NCBI RefSeq assembly: GCF_932526225.1
Contig: NC_064038.1
Location: forward strand, 9,177,070 to 9,237,069
Source: Nematostella vectensis
Lineage: Eukaryota > Cnidaria > Anthozoa > Actiniaria > Edwardsiidae
Direction: 5' to 3'
Length of the DNA stretch: 60,000 nucleotides
A model generated the notes under the pieces. That model did not search any database. It saw only the letters and a program-made list of their open reading frames with translations, and was not told where the DNA came from. A program made the position numbers and the translations under genes. This document shows positions 59,301 through 60,000 of this stretch, piece after piece; positions within the stretch are counted from its first letter, which is position 1, and each line of letters opens with the position of its first letter.

Positions 59301-60000
59301 AGAACCACCACATGGGTAATGACCCCCTTCCCCCCCCACAACTCCAGAACCACTACATGGGTAATGACCCCCTCCCCCCCCCCCCCCCCCACCCCACAAC
59401 TCTGGAACCACCACATGGGTAATGACCCCCTCCCCCCACCCCACAACTCTAGAACCACCACATGGGTAATGACCCCCTTCCCCCCCACCCCCACCCCACA
59501 ACTCTAGAACCACCACATGGGTAATGACCCCCTTCCTCCCCACCCCCTCCCCACAACTCTAGAACCACCACATGGGTAATGACCCCCTCCCCCCACCCCC
59601 ACAACTCTAGAACCACCACATGGGTAATGACCCCCCTTCCCCCCACCCCACAGCACTACTCTAGAACCACCACATGGGTAATAACCCCCTTCCCCCCCCC
59701 CCCCCCCCCCCACACCACAACTCTAGAACCACCACATGGGTAATGACCCCCCTCCCCCCACCCCCACAACTCTAGAACCACCACATGGGTAATGACCCCC
59801 TTCCCCCCACCCCACACCACAACTCTAGAACCACCACATGGGTAATGACCCCCTCCCCCCACCCCACAACTCTAGAACCACCACATGGGTAATGACCCCC
59901 CTTCCCCCCCACCCCACACCACAACTCTAGAACCACCACATGGGTATGACCCCCTCCCCCCACCCCACAACTCTAGAACCACCACATGGGTAATGACCCC
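47359..60000. repeat. About 51-bp array born from the WW2 exon's end, about 245 copies
   Basis: The unit is the exon's last 24 nt (coding HNSRTTTW) plus the donor gtaatgacc and a C-rich tail of varying length (CCCCTTCCCCCCACCCCACA). Twenty copies in the first 1,020 bp give a mean of 51 bp. Main variants: GTAATAACC, a CTCCAGAACCACTACATGG form, and tails with TTCCTCCCCACCCC. Almost every copy keeps ACATGG plus GTAATG or GTAATA, a usable splice donor. The array runs off the window end. The unit length is not a multiple of 3, so long reading frames on either strand are by-products. Confidence 0.97.
51863..59677 (+). other. Seven candidate 24-nt microexons inside the WW2 array
   Basis: In seven units the C-rich tail ends in CAG, making an acceptor directly before the 24-nt exon-derived block, which ends in the donor. 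They lie at 51863-51886, 52788-52811, 54547-54570, 55521-55544, 56455-56478, 58226-58249 and 59654-59677. Each would add HNSRTTTW (HYSRTTTW in the last) in phase 0 after exon 13. Whether any is spliced is unknown. Confidence 0.45.

Noticed and set aside
47244-59963. Dozens of minus-strand Gly/Val-rich frames and plus-strand Pro/Thr-rich frames
   Set aside because: They come from the roughly 51-bp array. Unit length varies and frames change at every few units, so they are not genes.

Overview
The window is animal nuclear DNA. It holds two intron-rich genes on the + strand, one behind the other, buried in tandem repeats. Introns have GT-AG borders (two are GC-AG), exons run 25-189 nt, and small inverted-repeat transposons are frequent. 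I lean towards a cnidarian, probably an anthozoan. That rests on deep conservation of both proteins, poly-C/poly-G-rich introns and the MITE types seen, and is inference, not proof.

Gene 1 (3993-33184) is a DENND3-type protein: DENN domain, linker, PH/GRAM-like domain, C-terminal WD40 repeats. I traced 38 exons, about 1,043 codons; the N-terminus lies upstream of position 3993 or outside the window. All but one exon junction keep phase. The exception is between 16443 and 19421, across a repeat array and a hammerhead ribozyme. Gene 2 (35010-47382, continuing past the window) is a NEDD4/NEDD4L-type HECT ubiquitin ligase. Its start codon, C2 domain, first WW domain and most of the second WW domain are here (385 codons); the remaining WW and HECT parts must lie beyond 60000.

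Layout: 1-3127 minisatellite; 3993-33184 gene 1; 33185-35009 intergenic DNA with YY1-like sites and a short uORF near its end; 35010-47382 gene 2; 47359-60000 a minisatellite of about 12.6 kb still running at the window edge. MITEs, a LINE tail, an intronic hammerhead ribozyme and several other intronic arrays lie between the exons.

The main discovery is a recurring pattern. Five tandem arrays begin inside or at the end of a coding exon and run across its 5' splice site, so that the exon end plus splice donor has become the repeat unit. They sit at a DENN exon (20-bp unit), the PH-like exon (about 127 bp), a WD40 exon (46 bp), the WW1 exon (78 bp) and the WW2 exon (about 51 bp, roughly 245 copies). 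In addition, the last exon of gene 1 has a decayed 146-bp tandem copy that includes its 3' splice site. The introns are therefore packed with decoy splice donors. In the WW2 array seven units also carry an acceptor, forming complete 24-nt in-frame microexon candidates.

The two genes are not known to act together: DENND3 proteins activate Rab12 in membrane traffic, and NEDD4 proteins ubiquitinate membrane cargo. Shared orientation and about 1.8 kb spacing suggest separate promoters.
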